From: Clostridiaceae bacterium
GTDB taxonomy: Bacteria; Bacillota; Clostridia; DSM-8532
Length of the DNA stretch: 46,304 nt
Direction: 5' to 3'
NCBI GenBank assembly: GCA_012719645.1
Contig: JAAXZX010000012.1
Span: forward strand, 1 to 46,304
Shown piece by piece: positions 16,448 to 23,582 of this stretch. Under the pieces are notes generated by a model, which was not told the DNA's origin, searched no databases, and saw nothing but the letters and a program-made list of their open reading frames with translations. Each line of letters begins with the position of its first letter. Position 1 is the stretch's first letter. Position numbers and translations under genes: made by a program.

Positions 16448-17386
16448 CTACAGCCATTCGGTAATCTCGGCCAAAGCACGGGCAGCGATGCTGTCAGGAA
16501 GCAGGGACAGGTATTTTCTGCACCTTTCCACGTACTTCTGCTTCAACGCCTGTGAATCCTTCGGACCGCCCGAGGACGAAACCTGTTTCAGGATCTCACG
16601 GACATCCCCTTTTCCATCAAAGAACCCTTCTATTTCACCTTTAAGTTCGGGGTTGTTCCTGACTGCAAATATGACCGGAAGGGTTACGATGCCCTCCTTA
16701 AGGTCGTTGATCACTGGCTTTCCCTCGACGCGTTCGCTCGATTCCATGTCAAGAATATCGTCCTTGATCTGAAAAGCGGTTCCAAAGCTCAGGCCGAAGC
16801 GTGCGAAAAGCTTAATGCTTGATTCGTCAAGATCGCCGGCCTTTGCCCCGAGGAGGCTCGCTGCTGAAAAGAGTATGCCGGTCTTACGCATAATTCGTTT
16901 CAGATACACATGCACGCTGGCGATCTCATATTTTCCAAGGTACTGGTCTATCTCGCCTTCACAGATCATGCTGACTGCCCTCGCCAGCACATCCAGCCTT
17001 TCCGGCTTCAGCCCCGTTTCCACAAGGAGTCGCAGGGATTTTGCCAGAAGGTAATCCCCGGTATACACGGCCAGGTTGATGCCGTGTTTCTCGGACACGG
17101 TGGGCTGGCCGCGCCTGGTCCTGGCGCAGTCGATGATATCGTCATGTATAAGGGTTGCGGTGTGGAGTATCTCCACCGATGCGGCGGCGGGGAATACCAC
17201 TTCACGCCTGTAGTTGCCCGACATGGCCGTGATTATTGTGAAAGCCGGCCGCAGCCTTTTCCCGCCCGAAAGCACCGCGCTTCGGCAGGCAGTCTTAAGA
17301 AACTCATTCCGTGAGGAGAGCTTTTCGGCCAGGTATTCCTCAAATGCCGCAAGTTCCGCTTTTATCGCAGGGTAATTATCCCACAA
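16448..17386 (-). CDS. Polyprenyl diphosphate synthase (DmkB-like)
   Basis: Trans-prenyl chain elongation enzyme of 312 residues. The first Asp-rich motif is HDDIID (Asp82, Asp83, Asp86) and the second is KDDILD near residue 215; GGKRLRP and the long-chain type are evident. In this neighbourhood it probably makes the side chain of a demethylmenaquinone-like quinone, as DmkB does in the Listeria EET locus. The start is TTG 17386 with GGAGG 9 nt upstream. It is 29 nt downstream of the NADH dehydrogenase. A UbiA-type prenyltransferase (DmkA) is not in the window. Confidence 0.9.
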   Translation of the reverse strand: MWDNYPAIKAELAAFEEYLAEKLSSRNEFLKTACRSAVLSGGKRLRPAFTIITAMSGNYRREVVFPAAASVEILHTATLIHDDIIDCARTRRGQPTVSEKHGINLAVYTGDYLLAKSLRLLVETGLKPERLDVLARAVSMICEGEIDQYLGKYEIASVHVYLKRIMRKTGILFSAASLLGAKAGDLDESSIKLFARFGLSFGTAFQIKDDILDMESSERVEGKPVINDLKEGIVTLPVIFAVRNNPELKGEIEGFFDGKGDVREILKQVSSSGGPKDSQALKQKYVERCRKYLSLLPDSIAARALAEITEWL

Positions 17387-17415
17387 GTCGCTATACCTCC
17401 AAATTCAAGAAACCG

Positions 17416-19332
17416 TTAGTCCCAGCGGTCAAGGCCACCTTTGAAAAACAGCCTGAACCTCCTGTTCTTCCAGAAGGATTCCCAGATATTGTTGAGCCAG
17501 GGGATCAGGTAATAGTCGAGGCCGAATGCTCTGCCAGCTCCGCCCATGACGGCTATGGCCGCGAAGACCATCCACCATGAATCCCTGTAAAGGCCGGTGG
17601 ATGTGACGAACATGGCCAGCAGCCCCAGTGACACGGCCGACGCGGCGAAACTGAAGACGCCGCCAAGAAGCATGAGGCCTACAGCTATCTCCATTATCAC
17701 CACGAGGATCTGGAAGAACATGGCCAAACCGTCGGTCGCCAGCACGACATTCCTGATGAACCAGGGTACAAGGTTAAAATCACCGAAATGGAACAGTTCC
17801 ACCTTGGCAAAATCGGTGGCCGAGATGGCGGTTCCTTCCACAACCTTGCTTTCAACCCCCAGTATGAAATTGATTATGCCCGTCCTTATACTGAAGGTTT
17901 CCTCAACTTTAGCAAGAAAAAGGGCTGAGCCTGTAGCCGCGCTGTTGGAATCGGCAGCCATGCCCAGGAATTCCGCCAGCTTGGGGCTTGTGAACCAGCC
18001 TTCCAGGACCTTCTTTATTCCCTCATACAACCACATTCCGCCGAGGAAAAGGCGGAGCGGGGTAACCCACCATGCGCGCATATTGGTGGTATAGTGTTTT
18101 TCAACAATGTTTTTGCGCTGCCTGCGTTCCAGGACTTCATGGTAGAGGTATACCGCAGCGCCGCGGAAACCTGCGATCTCCCACAGGTAATGGGCGTTCA
18201 CAAGGAATTTCATGATAATGGAAAGCCAGCGCCCAAGGCTTCTTCCCATGATCTCGGATACGGCGAAGTAGTTTCCGACACTGACCATGATGCCGTGCAA
18301 CTTTATTTTGATCTTCTCCGGCTCCTTGCCCCGGATATCGTTCAGTATGTTCCTGGCCGCACCGTTGGCTGATTGCAGGGCAAGTTCAACTATTGCAGGA
18401 TAGAGGTTGTCGTTCTCATCCTTAAGCCCGGACAGGTCTCCTGCTGCATACACGTTTTTATGCTTTGTCCGGCCATATTCGTCAACTTCGATCCTTCTTT
18501 GGTTTTTGACTTTTTCCACGTCGATGGTTTCAACTGCTTCCGAGCTTCTTATCCCCGCTGCCCAGATGACAGTTGCGGATTCGATAAATCCTCCTTCAAC
18601 CACAAGTCCATTTTCCTTGGCTTCAAGGATTTTAGTGCTGGTCATGATCTCGATGCCGAGCTTTTCTGCCATGTATTTATGTGCCTTGGCCGCATTCTTC
18701 TCGTTCAGCGTGTTAAGGATTCGGGGCAGCATATCCACGATTACGAGGCGTACATCCTTTCTCGGGATGTCGTGCTCTTTACACAGGGACTTCACCCATA
18801 TGGCAAGCTCGCCGATTATCTCGACCCCTGTGAAACCGGCGCCGGCAACGACGAATGTCAGGAGCCTCTTTCTCTTTTCCTCGTCCTTTTCCTGCTCCGC
18901 GAGGATAAAAGTTTTCTTTATATGCTCCCGGATCCTTACTGCATCATCGAAGGACCAGAGCGTGAAGGCATGTTCCTTAAGCCCGGGTATCCCGTAGAAA
19001 TTCGGGGTGCTTCCCATGGCCAGCACCAGGTAATCGTAATGGTATTCGTTGTTTTTGGAACGCAGGGTGTTGTTGTCAAGATCGAACTCGGTGATCTCAT
19101 CCATCACCAGCTTGACGTCGGTATACTTGAATATGCTCTTTAAAGGTATTCTCACCGCTTCTTCCGAAACACGGTTGCCCGCTACTTCATGGAGATCGGT
19201 GAGCAGCGTGTGGTAGGGGTTTTTGTCTATCAGCGTAATATCTATCTTGTCTTTCTTCTTCCTTTTGTTCAGGGTCAGAGCGGCTTCAATACCGGCATAG
19301 CCTGCTCCGACGATCAGGACCTTCTTTGACAT
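17416..19332 (-). CDS. ndh2: Type II NADH dehydrogenase with C-terminal membrane (DoxX-like) domain, Ndh2-type
   Basis: Residues ~1-400 form an FAD/NAD(P) oxidoreductase: FAD GxGxxG at VLIVGAGYAGIEAAL, NAD-binding VVAGAGFTGVEIIGEL near 165, and the second FAD motif VYAAGDLSG near 300. Residues ~430-638 hold several membrane segments resembling DoxX-type domains (LRLFLGGMWLYEGIKKVLEG, ILVVIMEIAVGLMLLGG). At 638 residues it is much longer than ordinary NDH-2 (~400-450). The long form with a membrane C-terminus is the type found in flavin-based EET loci. It should pass electrons from NADH to a membrane quinone. AAAGGAG precedes the ATG. It is flanked by eetB (42 nt upstream) and the polyprenyl synthase gene. 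Confidence 0.88.
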   Translation of the reverse strand: MSKKVLIVGAGYAGIEAALTLNKRKKKDKIDITLIDKNPYHTLLTDLHEVAGNRVSEEAVRIPLKSIFKYTDVKLVMDEITEFDLDNNTLRSKNNEYHYDYLVLAMGSTPNFYGIPGLKEHAFTLWSFDDAVRIREHIKKTFILAEQEKDEEKRKRLLTFVVAGAGFTGVEIIGELAIWVKSLCKEHDIPRKDVRLVIVDMLPRILNTLNEKNAAKAHKYMAEKLGIEIMTSTKILEAKENGLVVEGGFIESATVIWAAGIRSSEAVETIDVEKVKNQRRIEVDEYGRTKHKNVYAAGDLSGLKDENDNLYPAIVELALQSANGAARNILNDIRGKEPEKIKIKLHGIMVSVGNYFAVSEIMGRSLGRWLSIIMKFLVNAHYLWEIAGFRGAAVYLYHEVLERRQRKNIVEKHYTTNMRAWWVTPLRLFLGGMWLYEGIKKVLEGWFTSPKLAEFLGMAADSNSAATGSALFLAKVEETFSIRTGIINFILGVESKVVEGTAISATDFAKVELFHFGDFNLVPWFIRNVVLATDGLAMFFQILVVIMEIAVGLMLLGGVFSFAASAVSLGLLAMFVTSTGLYRDSWWMVFAAIAVMGGAGRAFGLDYYLIPWLNNIWESFWKNRRFRLFFKGGLDRWD

Positions 19333-19374
19333 GGCTGCACTCCTTTCGTTATGTATACAAAGTTTATTATTTTA

Positions 19375-19890
19375 CTAACCCAGGTGTTTTACCACATGAG
19401 TTTTATCGACAAGGTAAAAGACGTTCTGAGCAACAACAGCGGTTATAAACCCCATTACAATACCCGCAAGCAGCAGGACGGGCAGATAGGCGAAAATAGC
19501 CGTATTCCGCATCATCAGGCTTGCCATGAGTATTTGCCCGGTGTTGTGAGCTGCGGCGCCTCCAATACTGATCCCCAGTATGGAAAACTGCCTGTCGTAG
19601 CCGTACTTCAGCGCCTGCATGACGACGAGGGCCAAAAATGCCCCGGCAAGGGAGAAAAGCATGGACGAAAAACCGCCAAAAAGCAAAGCCCCCAGGACAC
19701 ATCTCAGCACTGAGACTGTCAAAGCCGACACAAACCCGAGATAAAACAGTGCGAACATGGTCGCAATATTTGCGAGCCCGAGCTTTATGCCGGGTATTGG
19801 TATTATCAGGCTTGTTGGAAACAAGCTTTCCAAATAGGATAATACCAGTGCCAATGAAATCAGTATGCCGTTCAGCGCTATTTTTCTCAT
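19375..19890 (-). CDS. eetB: Gx transporter family membrane protein (EetB-like)
   Basis: A small membrane protein of 171 residues with about five hydrophobic segments and the PGIKLGLANIATMFAL motif of the Gx transporter family (formerly called heptaprenyl diphosphate synthase component I). The pair NusG-II protein plus Gx transporter is annotated EetA/EetB in Listeria and Lactiplantibacillus EET loci. The start is ATG 19890 with GGAGAG upstream; the longer frame to 19917 starts without a ribosome site. It lies 29 nt after eetA; a small 7-bp hairpin (AATGCCC / GGGCATT) is in the gap. Confidence 0.85.
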   Translation of the reverse strand: MRKIALNGILISLALVLSYLESLFPTSLIIPIPGIKLGLANIATMFALFYLGFVSALTVSVLRCVLGALLFGGFSSMLFSLAGAFLALVVMQALKYGYDRQFSILGISIGGAAAHNTGQILMASLMMRNTAIFAYLPVLLLAGIVMGFITAVVAQNVFYLVDKTHVVKHLG

Positions 19891-19919
19891 GGTCTCTCCA
19901 AAAATGCCCAAGGGCATTG

Positions 19920-20306
19920 CTAATACAGAAGGATATCGGTATCGTCCTCAGCGGAATCAACGCCTGTGATCTTGATGAGGATCCCCTCGGGCAGGCACAC
20001 GGCGATCTGCCCGTTTTTCGATATCCATCCGGTGCGCACACAGACCTGGTCGGGGCATTCCGCCTCCCTGAACCTGATCCGGCCGTTTTCAGCTTCTATT
20101 ACACCGGGATACTCGCCGCTGTACTCGTGGATCTCGGTATGGTCCAGCGTATCAAGCCGTATTTTTTTAACAACAACCCCATCATGGATAATCAGTGCGG
20201 TTTTCTCACCTGTATCGGCCTGCCGCATCGATATCATCATGATGACGGCGGCTGCCGCAATGAACAGGACAATAAAAAAATCGCCGGGTTTTGGCTTCAA
20301 TCGCAA
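19920..20306 (-). CDS. eetA: NusG domain II-containing membrane-anchored protein (EetA-like)
   Basis: A 128-residue protein: N-terminal membrane anchor (about residues 7-27, DFFIVLFIAAAAVIMMI) followed by an extracytoplasmic NusG-II domain with its conserved cysteines in ECPDQVCVRTGWISKNGQ and IAVCLPEG. The start is TTG 20306 with GGAGG 9 nt upstream; the frame is open further to a GTG at 20345 without a ribosome site. It is the first gene of the minus-strand run eetA-eetB-ndh2-polyprenyl synthase-apbE, with a TATAAT promoter upstream. The function within EET is not settled; the name follows position and family. Confidence 0.82.
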   Translation of the reverse strand: MRLKPKPGDFFIVLFIAAAAVIMMISMRQADTGEKTALIIHDGVVVKKIRLDTLDHTEIHEYSGEYPGVIEAENGRIRFREAECPDQVCVRTGWISKNGQIAVCLPEGILIKITGVDSAEDDTDILLY

Positions 20307-20380
20307 GGATCCGAACCTCCGATCAGTCAGCGGGCATATCTGCACGATTGTAATATGTTCAATTCTCGCTGTTTACAGTC

Positions 20381-20410
20381 ATTATAATATATCAATGGAC
20401 TGTTTGAAAA
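20381..20410 (-). promoter_or_regulatory. Candidate promoter of the eetA-eetB-ndh2 operon
   Basis: On the minus strand a perfect TATAAT (20386-20381) lies 17-18 nt after a weak -35 (TTTCAA or TTTTCA, within 20410-20404). An imperfect long inverted repeat (GTTTCA at 20428 to TGAAAC at ~20475) lies further upstream. Confidence 0.5.
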
Positions 20411-20531
20411 GGCACATGTGTGTAGGGTTTCAACTCCCCTCGCATTCAGGCTTATCCGGAATGGGGACCTGAAACGGCACTGGCCGCAATAATATGCCCG
20501 GGCGGGAAGAGGACGATATGCGCCGGCGCGG

Positions 20532-20561
20532 TTAACAGGCCTGTATTCGTGTTCATATAAT
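20532..20561 (+). promoter_or_regulatory. Candidate promoter of the carboxypeptidase-regulatory-like gene
   Basis: TTAACA (20532-20537), 18-nt spacer and TATAAT (20556-20561), ~37 nt before the TTG start. Confidence 0.55.
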
Positions 20562-20597
20562 GCTTTGAGAGCACTGAATGAATTAGGAGGTATGGTC

Positions 20598-21413
20598 TTG
20601 GATCAGGCAAAGCCCCACAATATAACGCAAACCGTTTCGGTCACCCAAGAAAATGACGACGTCTGCAGAATCGTGGCCATCAGCGAACCCGGCAGCGATG
20701 AGAACTGCCTGACAGGCTTCATATCGGATAAAACCAACGGCAAGCCCATAGAAGGCGCATGCGTCAAACTGACTGATGACGCGCTCAATTCCATAAACCA
20801 GGGCTACTCGGACAGTAAGGGCTATTTCAGCATCCCCATGGGAAGAGTTTCGTCGTGCAGGATACTGGCGGCGAAAAAGGGCTATTGCACCTATTCCAGT
20901 GATCTTATAGATCTCTCATGTATAGGGAAGAAGGGGGTGGATATCATCTTGTCACCCGCCGAACCCGAAGGCATAGTGCTGTATGGAAGCGTAAGGGACT
21001 TTACGGGAAAACCAGCCCAGGGCGTCAGGGTAACTCTGTCAAGGACTGACATGAACATGAACGAAGAAACTGCCCTGACCGATGCGGATGGAGGTTTCCT
21101 GTTTGACGGTCTTGAGCCCGTAACCTACAGGATCACCTGCCAGTCGGAAGAGCATGAAAACTATTCACGCACTTTTCAGCCGGCAGGAGATAATCCTGTT
21201 TGCATGCTGGAAACCATTTATCTTAAGATGAAAGAGCATAAGGGGACGGTATTCGGGGTCATCACCGACAGCCGTGACATGCCGGCGCCCAACGCGGTGG
21301 TGGTGCTGCTGAGCGCCGACAATGTCCCCCTCCAGGTTACCCGGACCAATGAGAAGGGTATTTACCTGTTCTACGACCTGGAGATGGGGCAGTACAAGAT
21401 AATGGCAAAGTAG
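20598..21413 (+). CDS. Protein with three carboxypeptidase-regulatory-like (beta-sandwich) repeats
   Basis: A 271-residue protein with no enzyme motif, no signal peptide and no membrane segment. Three repeats of the CarboxypepD_reg-like fold start near LTGFISDKTNGKPIEGACV, LYGSVRDFTGKPAQGVRV and VFGVITDSRDMPAPNAVV, each followed by a D-x-G-x-F/Y segment (DSKGYFSI, DADGGFLFDGL, NEKGIYLFYDL). Such domains usually serve as structural or carbohydrate/protein-contacting modules of surface proteins, so a cytoplasmic form is odd; a coat or spore-associated role is only a guess. The start is TTG 20598 with AGGAGG 7 nt upstream; the ATG at 20592 abuts the Shine-Dalgarno. Confidence 0.8.
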   Translation: MDQAKPHNITQTVSVTQENDDVCRIVAISEPGSDENCLTGFISDKTNGKPIEGACVKLTDDALNSINQGYSDSKGYFSIPMGRVSSCRILAAKKGYCTYSSDLIDLSCIGKKGVDIILSPAEPEGIVLYGSVRDFTGKPAQGVRVTLSRTDMNMNEETALTDADGGFLFDGLEPVTYRITCQSEEHENYSRTFQPAGDNPVCMLETIYLKMKEHKGTVFGVITDSRDMPAPNAVVVLLSADNVPLQVTRTNEKGIYLFYDLEMGQYKIMAK

Positions 21414-21459
21414 GGCCGGGATTTGAAATTTGATAATGATTTTGGAATCGATAAGTGAA

Positions 21460-21508
21460 AGCCCGTAATTGTTAACCATAAATAATGATAGGTTGACAAT
21501 TGCGGGCT
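21460..21508 (+). repeat. 18-bp inverted repeat that encloses the BirA operator
   Basis: Arms 21460-21477 and 21491-21508 are complementary at 16 of 18 positions; both exceptions become G-U pairs in RNA, so a transcript could form an uninterrupted 18-bp stem with a 13-nt loop. It may double as a terminator for the upstream gene, though no long T run follows. Confidence 0.75.
21469..21499. promoter_or_regulatory. BirA-type biotin operator
   Basis: The half-sites TTGTTAACC and GGTTGACAA, 13 nt apart, fit the BirA repressor motif known from biotin genes of Bacillota. The right half-site overlaps the -35 of the bioY promoter. Confidence 0.85.
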
Positions 21509-21521
21509 GCTGCTTTATGAT
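21493..21521 (+). promoter_or_regulatory. Sigma-A promoter of bioY
   Basis: TTGACA (21493-21498), 17-nt spacer and TATGAT (21516-21521). The -35 lies in the right BirA half-site, so biotin-loaded BirA would block RNA polymerase. Confidence 0.8.
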
Positions 21522-21587
21522 TGATGGTGTTGACGCCACAAAAGATGCGTTTTTTCGCAACGACACTCTGTAATAAGGAGCATATGA

Positions 21588-22157
21588 ATGGCTAAAAAAT
21601 TAGGCACTCGCGATATTGTACAGATAGCCCTCTTTTCAGCCCTGACAGCAGTCGGCGCCTTCATAAGGGCGCCGCTTCCCTTCATTCCGTTTACGCTGCA
21701 GACCTTTTTCGTGGCCCTGTCCGGCGCCCTTCTGGGGTCAAAGCGCGGCATGATGGCGCAGCTTCTGTATGTTGCTGTGGGCTTAACAGGAGTGCCCGTT
21801 TTCTCAAAGGGGGGAGGAATAGGATATGTACTCCAGCCAACCTTCGGTTATCTCATAGGGTTCATCTTTTCCGCCTGGCTGACCGGCCTTCTTGTTGAGC
21901 GCCTGAAAGAAGCCAGGATCATGAATGTTTTTGCATGCATCCTGGCCGGTCTTGCCGTTACTTATCTATGCGGCGTCACATACCTGTATCTGATGACCAA
22001 TCTGTACCTAAAGAATGTCATGCCCCTGGGGCAGGCAATATACTACGGGTTCATCGTGACCATAGGGGGAGATCTTTTAACCCTCTACCCGGCGTCGGTC
22101 CTGGTTGCAAGGTTAAAGCCCGCATTGAGGAAAGCCGGGCTTGCCGGCGAACCGTAA
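21588..22157 (+). CDS. bioY: Biotin transporter BioY (ECF S component)
   Basis: Substrate-binding membrane subunit of a biotin ECF transporter. The 189 residues form about six membrane helices with the family segments PFTLQTFFVALSGALLG and QPTFGYLIGF. AAGGAG precedes the ATG. It has its own BirA-type operator and promoter. The ECF ATPase and T subunits are not in the window, so it would share a general ECF module or work alone. It converges, 3 nt apart, on a sodium-pump decarboxylase gamma-like gene, whose enzyme class depends on biotin. Confidence 0.95.
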   Translation: MAKKLGTRDIVQIALFSALTAVGAFIRAPLPFIPFTLQTFFVALSGALLGSKRGMMAQLLYVAVGLTGVPVFSKGGGIGYVLQPTFGYLIGFIFSAWLTGLLVERLKEARIMNVFACILAGLAVTYLCGVTYLYLMTNLYLKNVMPLGQAIYYGFIVTIGGDLLTLYPASVLVARLKPALRKAGLAGEP

Positions 22158-22160
22158 AGC

Positions 22161-22289
22161 TTATTCCTCTTCCTTTGCCTTGATCCTGCCCAGCAGCGCC
22201 ACAAGCACATAAAAGACGATCAGGACGCCGAATACGCCTAAAAGGCCGAGTCCGGTAACTCTTAATCCATTGATGAAATCCGGTGACAA
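22161..22289 (-). CDS. Small OadG-like subunit of a sodium-pump decarboxylase
   Basis: A 42-residue frame with one membrane helix (GLRVTGLGLLGVFGVLIVFY) and a charged tail ending KAKEEE. The shape and the GLGLLGVF motif fit the N-terminal part of gamma subunits (OadG) of sodium-translocating decarboxylases, which anchor the complex. The start is TTG at 22289 with AAAGGA ~10 nt upstream; no ATG is in frame. It is 44 nt downstream of the beta subunit gene on the same strand. It is shorter than standard OadG (~80 residues), but small OadG-related subunits exist in Clostridia. Confidence 0.7.
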   Translation of the reverse strand: MSPDFINGLRVTGLGLLGVFGVLIVFYVLVALLGRIKAKEEE

Positions 22290-22333
22290 TTTATCATCAT
22301 CCTTTTCCTAATCAATAATCTGGTATTCGGTCT

Positions 22334-23515
22334 TTATGCCAGACCTATCAAACGTCCTACAAGCACCAGGATCATGCTTCCGGCGACCACCGATCCCAGC
22401 TGGCCGGAAACATTGGCCGCAACCGACTGCATCAGGACGAAGTTCATAGGATCCTCTTCCTTGGCCATTTTTTGAATCACACGGGCAGACATGGGAAAGG
22501 CCGATATGCCTGCCGCGCCCACCATGGGATTGATCTTTTCCTTCCTGAAGAGATTGATGAACTTGGCAAACAGAACGCCGCCCGCGGTGTCAAATATGAA
22601 TGCCACCAGGCCCATCAGCATGATCACGAGGGTCTTCCAGTTGAGAAAGGAGGAAGCCGTCATGGTGGTGCCTATGGTAATGCCCAAAAGGAGGGTTACC
22701 AGGTTGGCCAGCACATTCTGGGCGGTCTCGGATAACCTGTTCAGTACGCCGCATTCACGGAGAAGGTTTCCGAACATCAGGGCGCCGACCAGGGCAACGC
22801 TCTCAGGGGCTACCAGGCCCGCCGCGATCGTAACCAGGATGGGGAAGAGTATCTTTGCCAGCTTGCTGACATTGCGCTGCTGGAAATTCATGTGGATCTT
22901 TCTTTCCTCGGATGTGGTCAGAAGCTTTATTACCGGGGGCTGGATGATTGGCACCAACGACATGTATGAATAAGCGGCGACGGTGATGGCCGCGATCAGA
23001 CCCTTGTCAAGCTTGAAGGCATTGGCGACATAGATGGCGGTGGGTCCGTCCGCTGCGCCGATGACACCGATGGCTCCCGCTTCGGGGAGGCTGAAGTCAA
23101 ACAGAAGGGCTACCAGCATTGTGGCAAATATGCCAAATTGAGCCGCGGCTCCGAAGAACAGCATGAACGGTGTCTGGAACAGGGGAGTAAAATCGATCAT
23201 TGCGCCTACGGCGATGAAGATGAGTACGGGGAACAGCTCATTTTCTATCGTGTTCTTGTAGAGAAACCCGAAAACCCCTGTTTCACCGTCCGGTCCGATG
23301 AATATGTTGGTCATTGGTATGTTGGTCAGTATGGCTCCAAATCCTATAGGCAGGAGCAGGGCGGGTTCATAGTCCTTCTTGATGGCCAGGTAGATCAGTA
23401 TGGCCCCGATGGCAAACATTACGATCATACCCAGAAATTCTTTGCCGATAACCGCCGCGGTATCCGTGTTACCGCTTGAAAGGGCTGTTATCAGCTCGCT
23501 GATTTTTTCCGCCAT
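22334..23515 (-). CDS. oadB: Sodium-translocating decarboxylase beta subunit (OadB/GcdB/MmdB family)
   Basis: Membrane subunit that couples decarboxylation of a carboxybiotin carrier to sodium export. The 393 residues have about nine to eleven membrane helices. The key Asp lies in IGAADGPTAIYVAN, and the conserved C-terminal SVAANVSGQLGSVVAG is intact. GGGAGG precedes the ATG. Only the gamma-like gene accompanies it; the carboxyltransferase alpha subunit and the biotin carrier are not in the window. The substrate (oxaloacetate, methylmalonyl-CoA or glutaconyl-CoA) cannot be read from the beta subunit alone. Confidence 0.94.
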   Translation of the reverse strand: MAEKISELITALSSGNTDTAAVIGKEFLGMIVMFAIGAILIYLAIKKDYEPALLLPIGFGAILTNIPMTNIFIGPDGETGVFGFLYKNTIENELFPVLIFIAVGAMIDFTPLFQTPFMLFFGAAAQFGIFATMLVALLFDFSLPEAGAIGVIGAADGPTAIYVANAFKLDKGLIAAITVAAYSYMSLVPIIQPPVIKLLTTSEERKIHMNFQQRNVSKLAKILFPILVTIAAGLVAPESVALVGALMFGNLLRECGVLNRLSETAQNVLANLVTLLLGITIGTTMTASSFLNWKTLVIMLMGLVAFIFDTAGGVLFAKFINLFRKEKINPMVGAAGISAFPMSARVIQKMAKEEDPMNFVLMQSVAANVSGQLGSVVAGSMILVLVGRLIGLA

Positions 23516-23582
23516 TTTTCATATCCTCCCATAAATGATGCAAGATTCCCGGGTCTGTTCCTTTGATGCGAGCCTGATGTAT

